A stretch of 64,000 bases of DNA from Pedobacter panaciterrae. Lineage in GTDB: Bacteria > Bacteroidota > Bacteroidia > Sphingobacteriales > Sphingobacteriaceae. Each line of letters starts with the position of its first letter. Position 1 is the stretch's first letter. Shown here one piece after another: positions 61,710-64,000 of the stretch. Location: the NCBI RefSeq assembly GCF_013204795.1, contig NZ_JABMKW010000002.1:62001-126000 (forward strand), read 5' to 3'. The notes beneath the pieces were generated by a model that did no database searches, was not told the DNA's origin, and worked only from the letters and a program-made list of their open reading frames with translations. Made by a program: the position numbers and the translations under genes.

Positions 61710-62264
61710 AAATTGATTTGACATTTAAAAGCACTTATGAAATTGAAGTACTTAATGGAATTGGGTCAGAGGAAAGACACTATTATCCAAAGGGACAACA
61801 AGATGGTGGAAAAGGCGGTTTGATTATTAAAATCGTACCTCATTTTGGAAAAACTTGGGTCGGAATTTTTGCATTTGACGAAATTAGTAATAGAAGTCTT
61901 TCTGGAGTTTATACAACTCCCGACCCAGATAGATTTTTGCATCGTTTCACGAGGAAACGGTTATGTAGTGTCTTCTGAGGATCCGGAAGATTGGTAGTTG
62001 GTAGATACAATTCCAATCATGAGTGCTCATTCAAGTAAAGCACAAAATGTTTTGGTTTTTGCCAATTTTACAGATTTATTGGCCTATGATAAAAAAGGAA
62101 TTAAATGGCGCACTGAAAGATTAGCGTATGATGGGTTTAAAATTACTCAAATAAATGATGTCTGCCTAAGTAGCGAATATTGGGATATTAGAAATGAGAC
62201 TAGTCAGATGTTTCAGGTTGATCTAGCATCGGGAATAAATTTGGGCCAAAAGATCGAACTTTAA
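61706..62264 (+). pseudogene. Broken immunity-like gene
   Basis: Frame 1 from 61706 encodes 90 residues, ending in a nonsense-like RFTRKRLCSVF. If one T is dropped from the run of five at about 61934-61938, the frame continues CIVSRGNGYVVSSEDPEDW, hits TAG at about 61996, and then goes on in the same frame, LVDTIPIMSAHSSKAQNVLV through FANFTDLLAYDKKGIKWRTE to the TAA at 62262-62264. The parts together make one plausible protein of about 185 residues. Two lesions, a one-base insertion and a GAG-to-TAG type change, would inactivate it. The family resembles proteins placed after Bacteroidota Rhs toxins; no name assigned. Confidence 0.7.
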
Positions 62265-62455
62265 ATTGGCAAGTTAGAATCAGATAAGCAAAAGGTTGAA
62301 ATAATTTTTAACTGAAGATACACGATGCTACAGTTCGGAGGTGTATGAGCAGAGTAAAGTTCCGAGATAGGGCGTGTTGATATTTGAATAATATTTAGTA
62401 GCGAATTTTACAGGCAGAGTCGATTTTTGCCCGGCGCTGTTCCTTGAAGTTATAC
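62265..62455. other. 191 bp without recognisable gene
   Basis: Between the broken immunity-like gene and the displaced Rhs fragment I see no reading frame above background, no promoter match and no hairpin. It forms part of a 506-bp gap up to 62771. Confidence 0.5.
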
Positions 62456-62762
62456 ATATGTCTGTTGATGAGCAGGAAGTAGCCAATCAGGGTTCCCCTA
62501 TTCCGCTACCTGCCGGTTATTACAAAGTAAGTATACCTGAGACAGGAAATACTTCTATTAATTATGCTAACAGGTATTCAGATGTGAGTTATAGTTTTTA
62601 TAACCAGCTTGGACAATAAGACGATTGATTATAGCTGTTATGCCAAAGGAAATGCATCAAATTATCGGAGGTTACATATTGAATAGCAACAGTACGGAGT
62701 TTTCTTTCAGTATTGTCAATAATGGAGTAAATGCGACCACCGAAATAACTAAGATAAATTAA
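62456..62762 (+). pseudogene. Displaced Rhs fragment with internal deletion
   Basis: 62456-62616 aligns without indels to 58654-58814 of the giant Rhs gene (same length, 161 bp, scattered substitutions), for example tctgttgatgagcaggaagt in both. At 62617/62618 the sequence jumps to parent 59388 (aagacgattgattatagct in both), skipping 573 bp. After about 62655 the match ends and a new 36-residue tail is open (ATG 62652 to TAA 62762, ending EITKIN). This is a remnant of a second Rhs C-terminal region. Confidence 0.85.
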
Positions 62763-62770
62763 AATTGTAT

Positions 62771-63391
62771 ATGAAAATTGTTAGAATCAAGTCGCCATTT
62801 CTTTTTTTCTGTTTTCTATTTTCTTTCGCTACATCTAAGGTGCAGGCACAAACCGATTTTGTCATTATGAATGATGGCACCAAACTGATGGGCGAAATAA
62901 AAAATCAGAATCTTAAGAAGGTTAAATTTATCGGTAGCGGAGAAAAGAAGGTCCGGAAATTCGGTCCAACTGACATTACAGAGGTTTACAAAACTGGCCG
63001 TGAAACCTTCAGATCTGTAGGTTTACCAGGTAACAAAGGAAGATTTTTTTTACAAGTTCTGGAAAATGGCAGGATCAAACTGTATGAATATTTTAAAGGA
63101 GGAATGGGACGTACACCTGCTGTTCCCAATTCTTATGGAGGTTCCGGATTGGGTTTTGGGGGTAACGGGCCATTGCAATACTGGTATGCCCAGAAAGACA
63201 ATGGGGAACTGGTTGAGGTAAAATCAAACCAGATGTGGGGTAGCAGGAAAACAAGGAAGGATAACTTTTCCACTTTGATTGCTGATAATCCACGTATACT
63301 TGACCGCTATATTAAAGAAGACAAATTTACCTTTGATTTTGTGCGTTCATTAATTGAAGAATATAATAATACACAAGAGAAAAAAGACTGA
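62771..63391 (+). CDS. Exported protein of unknown function, 206 residues
   Basis: The ATG at 62771 gives a signal peptide (MKIVRIKSPFLFFCFLFSFA, cleaved near VQAQ). The N-terminal mature region, DFVIMNDGTKLMGEIKNQNL then KFGPTDITEVYKTGRETFRS, looks like a strand-rich domain that occurs in Bacteroidota exported proteins; a glycine-rich linker follows, and then a basic C-terminus. I recognise no function. It does not overlap the Rhs remnant and seems a separate gene. Confidence 0.75.
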   Translation: MKIVRIKSPFLFFCFLFSFATSKVQAQTDFVIMNDGTKLMGEIKNQNLKKVKFIGSGEKKVRKFGPTDITEVYKTGRETFRSVGLPGNKGRFFLQVLENGRIKLYEYFKGGMGRTPAVPNSYGGSGLGFGGNGPLQYWYAQKDNGELVEVKSNQMWGSRKTRKDNFSTLIADNPRILDRYIKEDKFTFDFVRSLIEEYNNTQEKKD

Positions 63392-63468
63392 TTATTCGGG
63401 ATATAAATAATAGTATATAATATGGAGTTTTATCAGTAATTGCGAAAGTTCTAACAATAATCAACTAC

Positions 63469-63875
63469 TTAGGCTTTAAGAGGATAGACCTTCATACAAA
63501 TATAGGTAATAAGAAAAGGTGGACCATAGCTGACGATGAATTCGTCTAAGGAAAGGTCACTCAGTTTGCCAGTCAACAGCAAATAAAAACAGAAGACCAG
63601 CATGGAAGCTAAGAATGATTTTAATACGATGGCCGGCTTATTGTACGCGATATTATTGATTTTATCCGTTCTTTTTGCGGTAGCCAATATGGCAAGAACG
63701 ATCAGCACCAGGAATACACCAGATCGACTATGCTCAGACTAACGTTGAAATTGTAATTATCCAGTAACAGGGGGAGCAGTGCGAGATAGCCCATCATGGC
63801 AAGAAAAGACAGGGGAATGGTAAACAGAAGGGAGGTTAAGGCCACTTTCATGGCATATTGGAGCGCTTGTTTCAT
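63469..63875 (-). pseudogene. Small membrane protein, probably one gene with a frameshift
   Basis: Two minus-strand frames meet here. The first starts at ATG 63875 (MKQALQYAMKVALTSLLFTI) and stops at 63702; the second is open from 63708 (GTG) to 63469 and begins in mid-helix (LIVLAILATAKR). A one-base shift near 63702-63712 would join them into one protein of about 130 residues with four membrane segments. Two overlapping small genes remain possible. No family recognised. Confidence 0.5.
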
Positions 63876-64000
63876 TGGTGAGATTTGTTTATTAGAAGCC
63901 AAATAACAGATGAAGTTACAAAACACCGGGCAAAATCTCAGTTTTCAATTGTATGGTAGATGCGTAAATGTCTATTTGCCAGTTGCTGACAATTCAATTT

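Noticed and set aside
61994..61996. Stop-codon readthrough or TAG recoding in the immunity-like gene
   Set aside because: The same gene also needs a one-base correction upstream, so plain inactivation is more likely than two recoding events.

Overview
The window looks like a chromosome segment of a Bacteroidota member of the Sphingobacteriaceae, most likely Pedobacter or a close relative. The evidence is the SusC/SusD pairs, a bacillithiol gene (bshC), the short FtsY and DUF4295 beside rpmG/rpmB, the Bacteroidota promoter form TTTG-N19-TAnnTTTG upstream of a tRNA, the general lack of Shine-Dalgarno sequences and the AT-rich intergenic DNA. This assignment comes from gene content only.

Layout. 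(1) 1-12.4 kb is core housekeeping: on the minus strand bshC (partial), rimO, ftsY, DUF4295, rpmG and rpmB; then acs, a CsbD-like protein, a two-domain M16 peptidase, surE, a small membrane protein and lpxB. (2) 12.5-28.1 kb is a polysaccharide utilisation locus for alpha-mannan-type glycans: two SusC/SusD pairs, a GH92 alpha-mannosidase, a GH125 exo-alpha-1,6-mannosidase and a divergent ROK regulator. Four copies of a LacI-type palindrome (TAAAACGTTTTA or one mismatch) lie upstream of susC1, susC2 (two copies) and GH92. (3) 28.5-32.8 kb holds a hybrid histidine kinase and a minus-strand trio (DUF2490-like, DUF2807-like, serine hydrolase).

(4) A tRNA-Ala(GGC) at 33.06 kb opens an accessory region. 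It contains a terminator, five GTGC repeats on an 11-12 bp period, an integrase N-terminal fragment, several small orphan genes, a frameshifted RadC/JAB gene of the kind carried by integrative elements, and two paralogous small HTH proteins. (5) 37.2-48.4 kb is a compact 13-gene type II secretion / type IV pilus-like operon with pseudopilins, a short prepilin peptidase, GspE, secretin, GspL/M/C-like parts, two lipoproteins, a beta-rich membrane-anchored protein and GspF.

(6) 48.4-62.8 kb, directly after gspF, has an XRE regulator, three 15-bp palindromes at an exact 20-bp period, and an operon with an OmpH/Skp-like chaperone, small exported proteins, a 1730-residue SpvB/Rhs-like protein and a 1859-residue Rhs protein with an NHL propeller and a C-terminal toxin-like tail. 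Behind the tail come immunity-like genes, one of them broken, and a displaced Rhs fragment. (7) The last 1.2 kb has an exported protein of unknown function and a possibly frameshifted membrane protein.

The most notable hypothesis is that regions 5 and 6 form one unit: a T2SS-like envelope machine, its regulator and operator array, and giant Rhs-type exported proteins with periplasmic chaperones. Gene order supports this, but it is inference. All homology statements rest on motif recognition, not on database searches.
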